Shown piece by piece: positions 39,437 through 47,695 of a stretch of DNA of 64,000 nt. Each line of letters opens with the position of its first letter. Within the stretch, counting starts at the first letter, position 1. A model generated the notes under the pieces. The model worked only from the letters and a program-made list of their open reading frames with translations. It ran no database searches and was not told the origin of the DNA. The position numbers were made by a program, and so were the translations under genes. The stretch is from assembly GCF_000805385.1 (NCBI RefSeq), contig NZ_JTJW01000003.1:372001-436000 (forward strand). The letters run 5' to 3'. The DNA is from Mycolicibacterium setense (GTDB lineage: Bacteria > Actinomycetota > Actinomycetes > Mycobacteriales > Mycobacteriaceae).

Positions 39437-40245
39437 GAGGGCCGGGCCGCCGACTGCACTGCGGGGTCGACGCGTTGGTAGATCTCCATGACGTCCTCGC
39501 GGCTCATCCCGACCGCGGGCCGGTCGAGGATCTTCTGCCCGTTGCGCAGGCCCACCAGCCGGTGCGCCCAGCCCAATGCGAGGTCCACCTGGTGCAGTGT
39601 GCACACCACGGTCAGCTTCTCCTCGATGCACACCCGGAACAGCAGATCCATGACCACACCGGCGTTTTCGGGATCCAACGAGGCGACGGGTTCATCAGCG
39701 AGCAGCAGCCCTGGCTTTTGCATCAGGGTGCGCGCGATCGCGACGCGCTGCTGTTGCCCGCCGGAGAGAGTGTCGGCCCGTCGGTCGGCGAAGTCGGCCA
39801 GGCCCACCCGGTCGAGATGTGCCAGGGCTTCGGCACGCATCGCCTTGGGGTAGGTCAGCGCACCGTAGCGGGGGAGCCTCAGATGGCCGAGGCCGCCGAT
39901 GAGGACGTTCTCCAGGCAGCTCAACCGCCCGACCAGATTGAAGTGTTGGAACACGAATCCCACGTTGCGGCGCAGGGCGCGCAGTTGCTTGGCTGAGGCG
40001 GTGTCCACGTGGGTGCCGCCTACCTCGACGCTGCCCGAGGTGACCGGTTGCAGCCCGTTGAGGCAGCGCAGCAGGGTGGACTTGCCCGAGCCCGACAGTC
40101 CCAGCAGCACCAGCATCTCGCTGCGCCGGACGTCGAGGCTGACCTGGTCCAGGGCGAGGGTGTCACCGAAGCGTTTCGTGACGTCGCGGGCGATGACGAC
40201 GAGATCGTCGCCCGCGACGGGATGATGCGGTCCGCTGGTGCTCAT
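39433..40245 (-). CDS. phnC: Phosphonate/phosphate ABC transporter ATP-binding protein
   Basis: A 270-residue ABC ATPase. Walker A is GLSGSGKSTLLR near 48, the signature LSGGQQQRVAIAR near 158 and Walker B LLADEPVASLDP near 178. The Q-loop FQHFNLVGRL is typical of PhnC. It powers import of substrate bound by PhnD through PhnE. It follows phnD by 6 bases. In M. smegmatis the equivalent PhnDCE system is a high-affinity phosphate/phosphite importer made under phosphate limitation. Confidence 0.95.
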   Translation of the reverse strand: MSTSGPHHPVAGDDLVVIARDVTKRFGDTLALDQVSLDVRRSEMLVLLGLSGSGKSTLLRCLNGLQPVTSGSVEVGGTHVDTASAKQLRALRRNVGFVFQHFNLVGRLSCLENVLIGGLGHLRLPRYGALTYPKAMRAEALAHLDRVGLADFADRRADTLSGGQQQRVAIARTLMQKPGLLLADEPVASLDPENAGVVMDLLFRVCIEEKLTVVCTLHQVDLALGWAHRLVGLRNGQKILDRPAVGMSREDVMEIYQRVDPAVQSAARPS

Positions 40246-40251
40246 GGGTTT

Positions 40252-41229
40252 TCAGCCCTTGCACTTCTCGGAGCCGGTGACATCGCAGACGTGGCGCACG
40301 CCGCTGTAGTCCGAGTCCTCGACCGGTACGAATCCCCAGGCGCGCTCGTCGGTGATCCGGCACGCGTCACCCTCGCAGAACCCCTCGGCTTCCAGGTTGG
40401 GCACGTTGACCTTGTCGGCGAAGAGGGTCTTGAGCTTGCCGATGGCCTCGCTGCCCAGTGAGTCGTTGGCGGCGAACACCGAACCGGCGATCATCTCCGA
40501 CTTCCACACCGTCTTGAGCTGGCCGGGTTTGAGGTCACCCTTGGCGATCATCGTCTTGTCGACCATGGTGTCGAAGGCGAAGCCCGCGTCGCAATCACCG
40601 TTGGCTATTGCCAGGGCCGAGGAGTCATGGCCACCGGCGAAGATCGGGGACATAGCCGCAGACAGGTCGCCCTCGGAACCGGATTTGATCACTCCCGCCT
40701 CGATCAGCCCGGCGGTCGGATAGAGGAATCCTGACGTCGAGCTCGGGTCCACGAAGCAGACCTTCTTACCGGCAAAGTCCTTGAGGCCGTTGATGTTCGC
40801 TTCATTCGCCCGTGCCAGACCGTAGGACTGGTAGCCGGGCTTGGCGCCCTGCTCCTGGATCACCGCGCCGACCGGAGTCATCTTGGCCCCGTTGACGCCG
40901 GCCACCACATAGGCGAAGGGCCCGAAGAAGGCCAGGTCGACGTTGTTGGCGATGATGCCCTCGACCACCCCGGCGTAGTCGGAGGCCTGCACGAACTCGA
41001 CCTTGGCGCCGGTCTCCTTCTCCAGCAGCTTGATCAGCGGCTGGTAGCTGGCCTTGAGGTCCGTGGAGTTCTCGGCCGGAATCGCGGCCAGGGTGAGGGT
41101 TTCCGGGAAGCCCTGGGCGGTCTTGGCGTCGGTGTTGTCGGAACTCGAACAGCCGGACAACACCAGTGCGGTACAGGCGGCTGCGACGGCAGCGATGCGG
41201 GCTGAGGAAGGAGAGCTGCGGAACTTCAT
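40252..41229 (-). CDS. phnD: Phosphonate/phosphate ABC transporter substrate-binding lipoprotein
   Basis: A 325-residue lipoprotein. The signal peptide ends in a lipobox (LVLSGCSS, Cys near 27). The mature domain is a PhnD-type solute-binding protein, with VDLAFFGPFAYVVA and CFVDPSSTSGFLYP lining the site. The start MKFRSSPSSARIAAV is chosen because it gives a normal signal peptide; the frame continues to 41307 through the promoter. It is the first gene of phnD-phnC-phnE-adh and diverges from phnF across a region with two operators. Confidence 0.94.
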   Translation of the reverse strand: MKFRSSPSSARIAAVAAACTALVLSGCSSSDNTDAKTAQGFPETLTLAAIPAENSTDLKASYQPLIKLLEKETGAKVEFVQASDYAGVVEGIIANNVDLAFFGPFAYVVAGVNGAKMTPVGAVIQEQGAKPGYQSYGLARANEANINGLKDFAGKKVCFVDPSSTSGFLYPTAGLIEAGVIKSGSEGDLSAAMSPIFAGGHDSSALAIANGDCDAGFAFDTMVDKTMIAKGDLKPGQLKTVWKSEMIAGSVFAANDSLGSEAIGKLKTLFADKVNVPNLEAEGFCEGDACRITDERAWGFVPVEDSDYSGVRHVCDVTGSEKCKG

Positions 41230-41316
41230 GGCGCGGAGGACCTTTCGGGGCGGGGTCGTTTGATGGGCAGCGCTGCTGCGGACGCGGAGAACTGCCATGC
41301 CCCACACCCTGTGCGT

Positions 41317-41328
41317 TGGTCTATACCA
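41317..41328. promoter_or_regulatory. PhnF-type operator, site 1
   Basis: The 12-mer TGGTCTATACCA reads TGGTATAGACCA on the other strand, the site recalled for the PhnF repressor in M. smegmatis. It lies 88 bases upstream of the phnD start and 79 bases upstream of phnF, nearer the phnD side. Confidence 0.8.
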
Positions 41329-41367
41329 GCGGGTGCATCCAAGTTGGCGAGGAGGTTAACAACGCGG

Positions 41368-41393
41368 CAAGTCTTGGTCTATACCAAGACTTG
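41368..41393. promoter_or_regulatory. PhnF-type operator, site 2 (extended palindrome)
   Basis: The same TGGTCTATACCA core (41375-41386) sits inside a longer perfect palindrome with 11-base arms CAAGTCTTGGT and ACCAAGACTTG. It begins 39 bases before the phnF GTG, so it should mediate autoregulation. The two cores are 58 bases apart, start to start. Confidence 0.82.
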
Positions 41394-41406
41394 CTACTGT
41401 GAGCGG

Positions 41407-42123
41407 GTGTCCGCGAGTGCAGAACCCAGGGTTCTCAAGCACCAGGTTGTCCGCGCGCAACTGGAGCGGCTGCTCGACGACCTGGAGGTCGGAGACCCGT
41501 TCCCGGCCGAGCGGGAGATCGCCGAACGCTTCGACGTCGCTCGCGAGACCGTTCGCCAGGCGATGCGAGAGTTGTTGTTGGCCGGTCGTATTGAACGTCG
41601 GGGCCGGACCACCATCGTCGCGCGGCCCAAGATCCTGCAACCCTTGTCCATGGGGTCCTACACGGAGGCGGTCAAGGAGCAGGGCCGCACGGGCGGGCGC
41701 ATCCTGGTCGGCTGGAGTGATCTGATCGCCGACGACATCCTGGCCGCGAAGCTCGCCATCACGGTGGGCGCACCCATCCTGCAATTGGAGCGTGTCCTGA
41801 CCACCGACGGCATCCGCGTAGGCCTGGAAACGACCAAGCTGCCGGCCGAACGCTACCCGGGACTGCGGGAGAGCTTCGATTACCGCGAGTCGCTCTACGC
41901 CGAGATCCGCAGCCGCGGCATTCGCTTCGAGCGGACCGTCGACACCATCGACACCGCGCTTCCGGACGCACGGGAATCGGCACTCCTCACCGTCGACAGC
42001 CGCACCCCGATGTTCCTGCTCAATCGAGTGTCCTATGACCAGAACGGAATTCCGATCGAGCAACGGCGCTCCCTGTACCGGGGTGACCGGATGACTTTCA
42101 CCGCGGTGATGACCGCGTCTTAG
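41407..42123 (+). CDS. phnF: GntR/HutC-family repressor PhnF
   Basis: A 238-residue regulator. The GntR winged helix-turn-helix covers about residues 10-75 (EREIAERFDVARETVRQAMREL); here split as IAERFDVARETVRQAM. The C-terminal UTRA/HutC ligand domain follows. The GTG at 41407 is chosen because the upstream frame reads through the operator palindrome. It diverges from phnD. By analogy with M. smegmatis PhnF it represses phnDCE and itself when phosphate is plentiful; the effector is unknown. Confidence 0.9.
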   Translation: MSASAEPRVLKHQVVRAQLERLLDDLEVGDPFPAEREIAERFDVARETVRQAMRELLLAGRIERRGRTTIVARPKILQPLSMGSYTEAVKEQGRTGGRILVGWSDLIADDILAAKLAITVGAPILQLERVLTTDGIRVGLETTKLPAERYPGLRESFDYRESLYAEIRSRGIRFERTVDTIDTALPDARESALLTVDSRTPMFLLNRVSYDQNGIPIEQRRSLYRGDRMTFTAVMTAS

Positions 42124-42539
42124 GAGTCTTCTTTCTGGCTGACCGTCGGCCCTACCAAGTGGTTAGCCGAAAATGCATGGCAGCCTCACAATGGGGCTGA
42201 CTCGGCCCGCTTAGAGGCCTCAGGTGCTACGGGTCGTAATGTTCAAAATATTAAAGCGCGGCGAACAATAAACTGTTGTCGGTCGATGACGGCGGCGGGC
42301 CGATCAGCCTCTGAACTGCGGTTGGTCGCGTCGTTCTATCGGCGCCTTCGCATTCTGGCTACATGGTGAAAAAGAATGTGCACGTTCACAATCCGACACT
42401 GAAACGTGTTTCAGAAAAAGGCTCGTATCGGTGCGACGGCGGGACTACATTTCGCCCGTCGGCCTGAACGCCGGTGTCGGTTCAGAACGCAACTTCACCA
42501 ATCTCCAGCGTTGCAACTGCGTCTAGAAGGGAAGTCCAA
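42124..42539. other. 416-base non-coding stretch upstream of the PGRS-like gene
   Basis: No convincing gene is seen. The stretch is richer in A+T than its surroundings (for example around 42240-42280) and holds a palindrome at 42399-42414. It probably carries the promoter and leader of the PGRS-like gene. An AGAAGGGAAG ribosome site ends 6 bases before the GTG at 42540. Confidence 0.6.
42399..42414. promoter_or_regulatory. KstR-consensus-like palindrome
   Basis: CTGAAACGTGTTTCAG has 7-base arms around a GT centre. Its core fits the TNNAACNNGTTNNA consensus recalled for KstR, the cholesterol-catabolism repressor. It lies about 125 bases upstream of the PGRS-like gene start. Assignment to KstR is by pattern only; other TetR proteins bind similar palindromes. 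Confidence 0.45.
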
Positions 42540-44876
42540 GTGGAAGTATCTGTTCGTTCATGCCTTACCGCCACCACCGCGCTTGTTGGTGCTGGCGCGA
42601 TGGCTTTGAGTCCGGTCAGTCCCGTTGATCCGAATCTGGGTGACCTGCGGGCTCCTGTGATGGAGGCGGATGTCGGGTTGGTGGCTGCACCGTTCCCATT
42701 GCAGACCTGGTTGAACACCGTGATCACTGCGACCAACAACGTGACTGCGGTGGGGCAGGAAGCGTGGGCGTTGCCGGCGCCGCTGCTGCGGCAGGTCGCG
42801 GCCAATCTGATCGAATACGCCTCGATTGAAATCGGGGCGTTTCAGTGGGCCGCCACGGGTGCGGTGGCGTATTTCGGGACTACGTTCCCGGCGACCATGC
42901 AGACCGCGATCGCCGCGTTGGACGCCGGTGATGCTGTGGGGTTCATGACTGGTGTGAACAGCGCGATCTTCAACATGTTCTTCCAAGTGTTGTCGCCGAT
43001 GCAGTTGGCGCTGGCGATCCCACAGCAAATCGCGGCCAGCCTCGCGGCCGCGGCCGTCTACCTAACGGGGGCATTTGTGACCGCCGCGGGGTCGGTGGTG
43101 ATACAGGGGATGCTTCCCGCGGTCACCGGCGCGATCGGTGCCGACCTGCAGGCAACCCTTGATGCAGCCACCAGCGGTAATTGGGTGGGCACGATCGCTG
43201 CCCTCGCTGACCTGCCGGTAGCGGTAAGCAACGCGGTCCTCAACGGGGTGGGCGGAGTCAACGGCCTGCTTGGGCCCGCCGCCTCGATCATCACCGGCGG
43301 CGGCTTCTTAGGTCTGCTCGTGCAAACACTGCCCCGCGAACTGGCCAGCGCCATTGCGGCCCCGGGAGCACAGAACATCATGACCGGGGGCACGGTCCAG
43401 GCAGCGCTGCAGGACTTCGCCACCCAAATGACCACCGGGTGGCCCACGCCCAACGAGTTGGCCGCCATCCCGACGGGTATCGCGGCAGGGTTGCAGGGCC
43501 TGCCGGAAGCAGCGTTCAACGCGGCCGGCAGAGCGTTGGGCGGGTTGATCGGCGGCGGTGCGAGTACTGCGAGCTCGACTGGTGCACAGGTCAACTCGGT
43601 GAGCCGGTCGGGTGGCGGTGAGTCCTTGGCTACTGCGGTGAGTAGCGGTCCGGCCGACAAGCCGGCCGGGGTGGATCTTGACGGACTCGGCGCGGGCGGA
43701 CGCGGACTGATCGGGATGTTCGTCGGTGACGGGACTGCTGAGAATCCCAACGCCGGGCTGTTGATCGGGAAGGGCTACAGCTACGGCACGGTGGCCGGCG
43801 ACTGCGCGTCCAGTTGCGACGGTGGTCGAGGCGGACTGTTAATGGGTCAGGGCGGCAACGGTTTCGGCGGTGGCTCGGGCGGCAGCGTTGGTCTGATCGG
43901 CAATGGTGGTGCCGGCGGTGCGGGCACTGCCGAGCATCTCGATGGTGGTGTTGGTGGCACGGGAGGCATCTTCGGCAACGGCGGTGCCGGAGGAGCCGGG
44001 TTCGACACCGGCAGCGGTGGAGCCGGTGGGAACGCCGGCGGGTTCGGTAACGGTGGCACCGGTGGGGCAGCCGGGACGACCGGTGGGACCGGTGGGACCG
44101 GCGGCCTGGGTGGCCTGCTCGCCGGTAACGGCGGCACCGGTGGGACCGGTGGCGGCGCCGGTGGTGATGCCCGCGCCATCGGCAACGGCGGCACCGGCGG
44201 TGCCGGCAATGCCAACAATCCCACCGGTGGGGACGGAGGGACCGGCGGCACGGTGTTCGGCAGCGGTGGAACCGGAGGTGCCGGCGCGAACGGCAGCGCA
44301 GCCACCGCTGGGGAGGCCGGCAATGGTGGCCGCGGTGGTGACGCGATCTCCCTCGTCGGCAATGGTGGCACCGGCGGTCAGGGCGGTAATGGTCAATCGG
44401 GTCAGGGCAAGACCGGCGGCACCGGCGGCGACGGTGGCACCGGTGGAAAGGTGTTCGGCCAGGGCGGCACCGGCGGGCAAGGCGGCGGCGGCAGTACGTT
44501 CGGAGCTCTCCAGGGCACCGGCGGCCGCGGCGGGAATGGAGGTAGCAGCACCGGAATTCTGGGCACCGGCGGGGCCGGCGGTACCGGCGGCTCGGGCGGT
44601 TCCGCCACAGGCAGCTCCACCAGTGGCGCGGCCAACGGCGGTACCGGCGGCACCGGCGGCGCCGGCGGAATCAACGGTGGCGCGGGCGGCACGGGCGGCA
44701 GAGGCGGCAGCAGAATCGCCGGCACTAAACCCCCCGGCTCCGGCGGTACGGGCGGCACCGGAGGCACGGGATTCGGCGGGAGCCGCCCCGGCAGCACCGG
44801 AGAATCGGGCAACGCTTCCAGCGATGGTAGGAACGGCGGAACCGGTGGCGCCGGCGGTGCCGGAGGTGGCCTCTGA
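42540..44876 (+). CDS. PGRS-like glycine-rich protein without a PE domain
   Basis: A protein of about 778 residues. The N-terminus (MEVSVRSCLTATTALVGAG) looks like a weak signal peptide. Residues about 30-370 are an Ala/Gly/Val-rich, largely hydrophobic helical region with no PE motif. From about 410 to the end come dozens of GGxGGxGG units (GNGGTGGAGG, GGTGGTGG), the PGRS pattern, with short breaks such as LIGNGG, IFGNGG and VFGQGG. The GTG at 42540 follows an AGAAGGGAAG ribosome site; the frame is open to 42474. PGRS domains are surface-exposed calcium-binding folds in M. tuberculosis, where they always follow a PE domain. Confidence 0.8.
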   Translation: MEVSVRSCLTATTALVGAGAMALSPVSPVDPNLGDLRAPVMEADVGLVAAPFPLQTWLNTVITATNNVTAVGQEAWALPAPLLRQVAANLIEYASIEIGAFQWAATGAVAYFGTTFPATMQTAIAALDAGDAVGFMTGVNSAIFNMFFQVLSPMQLALAIPQQIAASLAAAAVYLTGAFVTAAGSVVIQGMLPAVTGAIGADLQATLDAATSGNWVGTIAALADLPVAVSNAVLNGVGGVNGLLGPAASIITGGGFLGLLVQTLPRELASAIAAPGAQNIMTGGTVQAALQDFATQMTTGWPTPNELAAIPTGIAAGLQGLPEAAFNAAGRALGGLIGGGASTASSTGAQVNSVSRSGGGESLATAVSSGPADKPAGVDLDGLGAGGRGLIGMFVGDGTAENPNAGLLIGKGYSYGTVAGDCASSCDGGRGGLLMGQGGNGFGGGSGGSVGLIGNGGAGGAGTAEHLDGGVGGTGGIFGNGGAGGAGFDTGSGGAGGNAGGFGNGGTGGAAGTTGGTGGTGGLGGLLAGNGGTGGTGGGAGGDARAIGNGGTGGAGNANNPTGGDGGTGGTVFGSGGTGGAGANGSAATAGEAGNGGRGGDAISLVGNGGTGGQGGNGQSGQGKTGGTGGDGGTGGKVFGQGGTGGQGGGGSTFGALQGTGGRGGNGGSSTGILGTGGAGGTGGSGGSATGSSTSGAANGGTGGTGGAGGINGGAGGTGGRGGSRIAGTKPPGSGGTGGTGGTGFGGSRPGSTGESGNASSDGRNGGTGGAGGAGGGL
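43840..44870. repeat. G+C-rich degenerate DNA repeat coding the PGRS region
   Basis: Tandem degenerate 9-mers of the type GGCGGTACC/GGCGGCACC encode Gly-Gly-Thr and variants. Such tracts expand and contract by slippage and recombination and are difficult to assemble from short reads, so the exact copy number should be treated with caution. Confidence 0.75.
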
Positions 44877-44983
44877 GTCCAACTCGCCATTGCGGCCAAA
44901 TTATCGGTGGGCCAGTGCAACCCGCCAAATCTAGTCATGACTTCGGCAATCGGATTCCGCGCTAGCCGGTCATGACAACGACG

Positions 44984-45018
44984 ATCCACCCCCTCCCGCC
45001 ATCTCGGAGGGGGTGGAT
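44984..45018. terminator. Strong hairpin downstream of the PGRS-like gene
   Basis: Perfect 13-base arms ATCCACCCCCTCC and GGAGGGGGTGGAT enclose a 9-base loop, 108 bases after the PGRS-like stop. No long T run follows (TGCGTTGC), so it is an intrinsic terminator of the mycobacterial U-poor kind, or a stabilising 3' end. Confidence 0.65.
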
Positions 45019-45109
45019 TGCGTTGCAGATCAGCTAGTTTGAGAGGAGTAGATCGAAAAGATCTGTGAATTACCATTTTTCATTTAAAGCCACTGTTAAC
45101 ATCGCGACT

Positions 45110-45601
45110 ATGTCAGAGCCCAGCCGTACCCCACTCGTCGTGGCGATCGTCGCGTTGGTCGCCGCTTTGGCCGCGTCCGGGGTCGCGATTTCGGCCCTAT
45201 TGCACAAGCCTGAGGCATCCAACGGTGTTGCGACGCCGGCGCTGACACCGACCTCGGAGCAGGTGAGTGCCGCCCGCACGCGTACCTGCGACAACTTCAA
45301 GAAGGTCGCCTCCGGGGTCGCCATTCAGACGCACACTCAGCCGGAAGACAACCCAACCTCGGGGCAGGCCGTTGCGGCGAATGCGCGGCTGTCGATGCTG
45401 GGCGGTGGCACGTATCTGCTCGACAATATCGATCCGGCCGCACCGAGCGACCTCAACGATGCGGTCAAGGAATTCGCCGGCACCCTGCAGACGGTTGCGG
45501 TGAACGCGCTGGCCGGCATGGGCAACGATGCACCCGATCAGGCCGGCTTGCTGCAGAAGGCGCAAACCGAAACCGAGCGGATCGAAGCGCTCTGCAAGTA
45601 A
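45110..45601 (+). CDS. Small membrane-anchored protein of unknown function
   Basis: A 163-residue protein starting MSEPSRTPLVVAIVALVAAL: a short cytoplasmic tail, one transmembrane helix (about 9-30), then an extracytoplasmic domain with two Cys (TCDNFKK and the C-terminal LCK) that could pair. The frame is open to 45065, but the ATG at 45110 places the helix properly. The layout is typical of small mycobacterial exported proteins of unknown role. No family is recognised. Confidence 0.75.
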   Translation: MSEPSRTPLVVAIVALVAALAASGVAISALLHKPEASNGVATPALTPTSEQVSAARTRTCDNFKKVASGVAIQTHTQPEDNPTSGQAVAANARLSMLGGGTYLLDNIDPAAPSDLNDAVKEFAGTLQTVAVNALAGMGNDAPDQAGLLQKAQTETERIEALCK

Positions 45602-45654
45602 GTTGGGCTGCGGGGGCCGACGTCGATCGTGAACGTGTGCTGGGAGTTGGTCGT

Positions 45655-46509
45655 ATGGGGATGAAGCCATGGGACGGGGATCGGCCGATGACCCCGCGCA
45701 TTGTGTTGGAACGCAAGGATGTTGCTTCACGTGAATTGTCGATGACGTTCTTGAGGGAGCAGATCTCGGAACCCACCGATTGGTGCAACGTCAACGACAC
45801 CCATCATCTGGTGTACGTATATCGGGGCGGTGCAATGCATTCGATACAGTCCGCCCTCGATTGGGGCCCGTCCGGACAGGTGCCGCCGATGGCGGGGGAT
45901 ATCTGGTGGAAGCCCGCCGGCGTCCACTGTGCGGCTCTGGTCCAAGGTGAAGTCGCGGGCATTTGCGAGATTGCGATTCCGCGGCGAGTCATCGGCGATA
46001 CCGCATTGCTGCCGCGTATCAAGTACCGGGATCCGCTGTTTCACCGCCTTGTCGAGGAGATCTACAGCGTCGCTGATCGTGACGATGCCATCGCGCGGTT
46101 GCTGACCGACTCTGCCGCTGAGACTCTGCGTCTGTTGGTCGCAGACAAGTGCACAGTCGGGCCGCCCATTCAGCGCGAGTGCCGCACCTTCGATGCCGTT
46201 ACCTGCAAGATGCTCGTCGAGTACCTCAACGACAGCTTGGACTCGGATATTCATGTCGATGCCCTGGCGCGGTTGACGGGGATGTCGGTCCAGGGGTTCA
46301 TCAGCGCGTTCCGCCGGTCGTTTCAGACCACTCCATACCAGTACCTGCTTGACCGACGGATCGACCGCAGCCAGGTGCTTCTGGCGGCCACCTCGCGGAG
46401 CATCGCGGAAATTGCTGTTTCAGTGGGATTTTCGACACCCGGTCATTTCGCGACGGCATTCAAGCGGCGCGTCGGGGTCTCACCCAGCGTGTTCCGCAAG
46501 AGCCTGTGA
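45655..46509 (+). CDS. AraC-family transcriptional regulator, copy 1
   Basis: A 284-residue regulator. The C-terminal 100 residues form the double helix-turn-helix of AraC proteins (IHVDALARLTGMSVQGFISAF then SIAEIAVSVGFSTPGHFATAF; key words ALARLTGMS and EIAVSVGFSTPGHF). The N-terminal 180 residues are a sensor domain. It shares conserved phrases with the convergent gene at 46573-47433: DWGPSGQ, IARLLTDS, PYQYLLDRRID and HFATAFKRRVGVSP. ATG 45655 follows GGGAG and starts MGMKPWDGDRP, the same opening as its partner. Confidence 0.88.
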   Translation: MGMKPWDGDRPMTPRIVLERKDVASRELSMTFLREQISEPTDWCNVNDTHHLVYVYRGGAMHSIQSALDWGPSGQVPPMAGDIWWKPAGVHCAALVQGEVAGICEIAIPRRVIGDTALLPRIKYRDPLFHRLVEEIYSVADRDDAIARLLTDSAAETLRLLVADKCTVGPPIQRECRTFDAVTCKMLVEYLNDSLDSDIHVDALARLTGMSVQGFISAFRRSFQTTPYQYLLDRRIDRSQVLLAATSRSIAEIAVSVGFSTPGHFATAFKRRVGVSPSVFRKSL

Positions 46510-46572
46510 GTACATGCCAGGCTGCGCGGCGTGGGTTTGATGAGTTGGCTGACTGGCCACCCGATTGCGCGC

Positions 46573-47433
46573 TCAGCGGTTGCCTCGGTACGCGCGGGGC
46601 GACACCCCGACCCGGCGCCGAAACGCCGTGGCAAAGTGGTTCGGCGTCGAAAACCCCACCATCGCACTGATTTCGGTGACGGTCCGCGTGGTGTGTCGCA
46701 ACAGAGACTTGGCACGTTCGATCCGCCGGTCCAGTAGGTACTGGTACGGAGTCGTGTGAAATGCCGCGCGAAATGCTGTGATGAACACGCCCACCGGCAT
46801 ATTCGCCTGTTGGGCAAGTGATTCCAGAGTGATCTCGGAATCGAGGCTGTCCTCGAGGAACGCGACAATCATCGAGCGGGCAGCCGCATCCAGGATCTGG
46901 GGCCTCCGCTTGGTCTGTGGCGGTGGATTCACCGTGTACATATCGGTGATCAAGAACCGCAGAGTTTCGCTCACCGAGTCGGTGAGCAACCGCGCGAGCG
47001 CATCGTCGCGATCGGAGACGGCGTGGATGCGCTCGACCATCTGATGGATCAGCGGGTCGCGGTGTCTGACGCGCGGAATCAGCGTCGTCGCACCCAGCAG
47101 CTGTTCCGGGATGGCGATCTCGCAATATTCCGCGGTATCCCCTTCGACCAGCGAGGCGCACTTGTCACCGGCCGGCACCACCCACATGTCGCCCACGTTG
47201 GGCACGCCCCGGCCCGACGGGCCCCAGTCCAGGTCGGTCTCCATCGAGCGCAGGCGGCCGGCCCGGTGCACGAAGACCAGGTGACGGGTGACGTCGCAGC
47301 AACACCAATCGGTCGCGGTGTCGATCTGCTCGGTGGCGAATCTGACGGACATGCCGCGGGTCGCGATGGTCCTCTCGCCCAGCACGACGCGGCGGGTCTG
47401 GGGCCGGTCGCCGTTCCACAGCTTCATTGCCAC
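46573..47433 (-). CDS. AraC-family transcriptional regulator, copy 2
   Basis: A 286-residue paralogue of the 45655-46509 product. The opening MAMKLWNGDRPQTRRVVL mirrors MGMKPWDGDRPMTPRIVL, and the DNA-binding region ends with FSTPNHFATAFRRRVGVSP. The stop lies 63 bases from that of copy 1, tail to tail. The sensor domain differs more (CCCDVTRHLVFVHR versus CNVNDTHHLVYVYR), so the two may sense different signals. Ahead of its start lie 262 bases shared with the divergent M15-like gene. Confidence 0.88.
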   Translation of the reverse strand: MAMKLWNGDRPQTRRVVLGERTIATRGMSVRFATEQIDTATDWCCCDVTRHLVFVHRAGRLRSMETDLDWGPSGRGVPNVGDMWVVPAGDKCASLVEGDTAEYCEIAIPEQLLGATTLIPRVRHRDPLIHQMVERIHAVSDRDDALARLLTDSVSETLRFLITDMYTVNPPPQTKRRPQILDAAARSMIVAFLEDSLDSEITLESLAQQANMPVGVFITAFRAAFHTTPYQYLLDRRIERAKSLLRHTTRTVTEISAMVGFSTPNHFATAFRRRVGVSPRAYRGNR

Positions 47434-47695
47434 CCGCGAAACCTCCTGCGCGATTTGCGGCCGCGTAAATCTGGATCGCAGCGTAACGAGCGGCGGGTAG
47501 CAAGGTGGTGATTTTTGAATTGAAGTACCGCTCGCGACCGAAATGGGATTCTTAGAAAGCCGGCGCGTCCGTGACCAATTCGTGACCTTTGACCTCGGAA
47601 AACACGCCGCAAATGTGCTTGACAGTCATTTAAGGAAACTCTCAGAACAGGGGAGCAGTTGCTGCAACGCCCAGAAAGGCCCGTATGGTGCCCGT

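Noticed and set aside
43840..44870. Possible CRISPR array
   Set aside because: Repeats are short degenerate 9-mers in frame with a coding sequence; there are no regular spacers and no cas genes.
43839..44882. Long Ala/Thr- and Pro-rich frames on the minus strand
   Set aside because: Produced by the repetitive PGRS DNA read backwards.
47619..47624. TTGACA as a -35 box upstream of the M15-like gene
   Set aside because: No acceptable -10 element was found at 16-18 bases, so no promoter is called.
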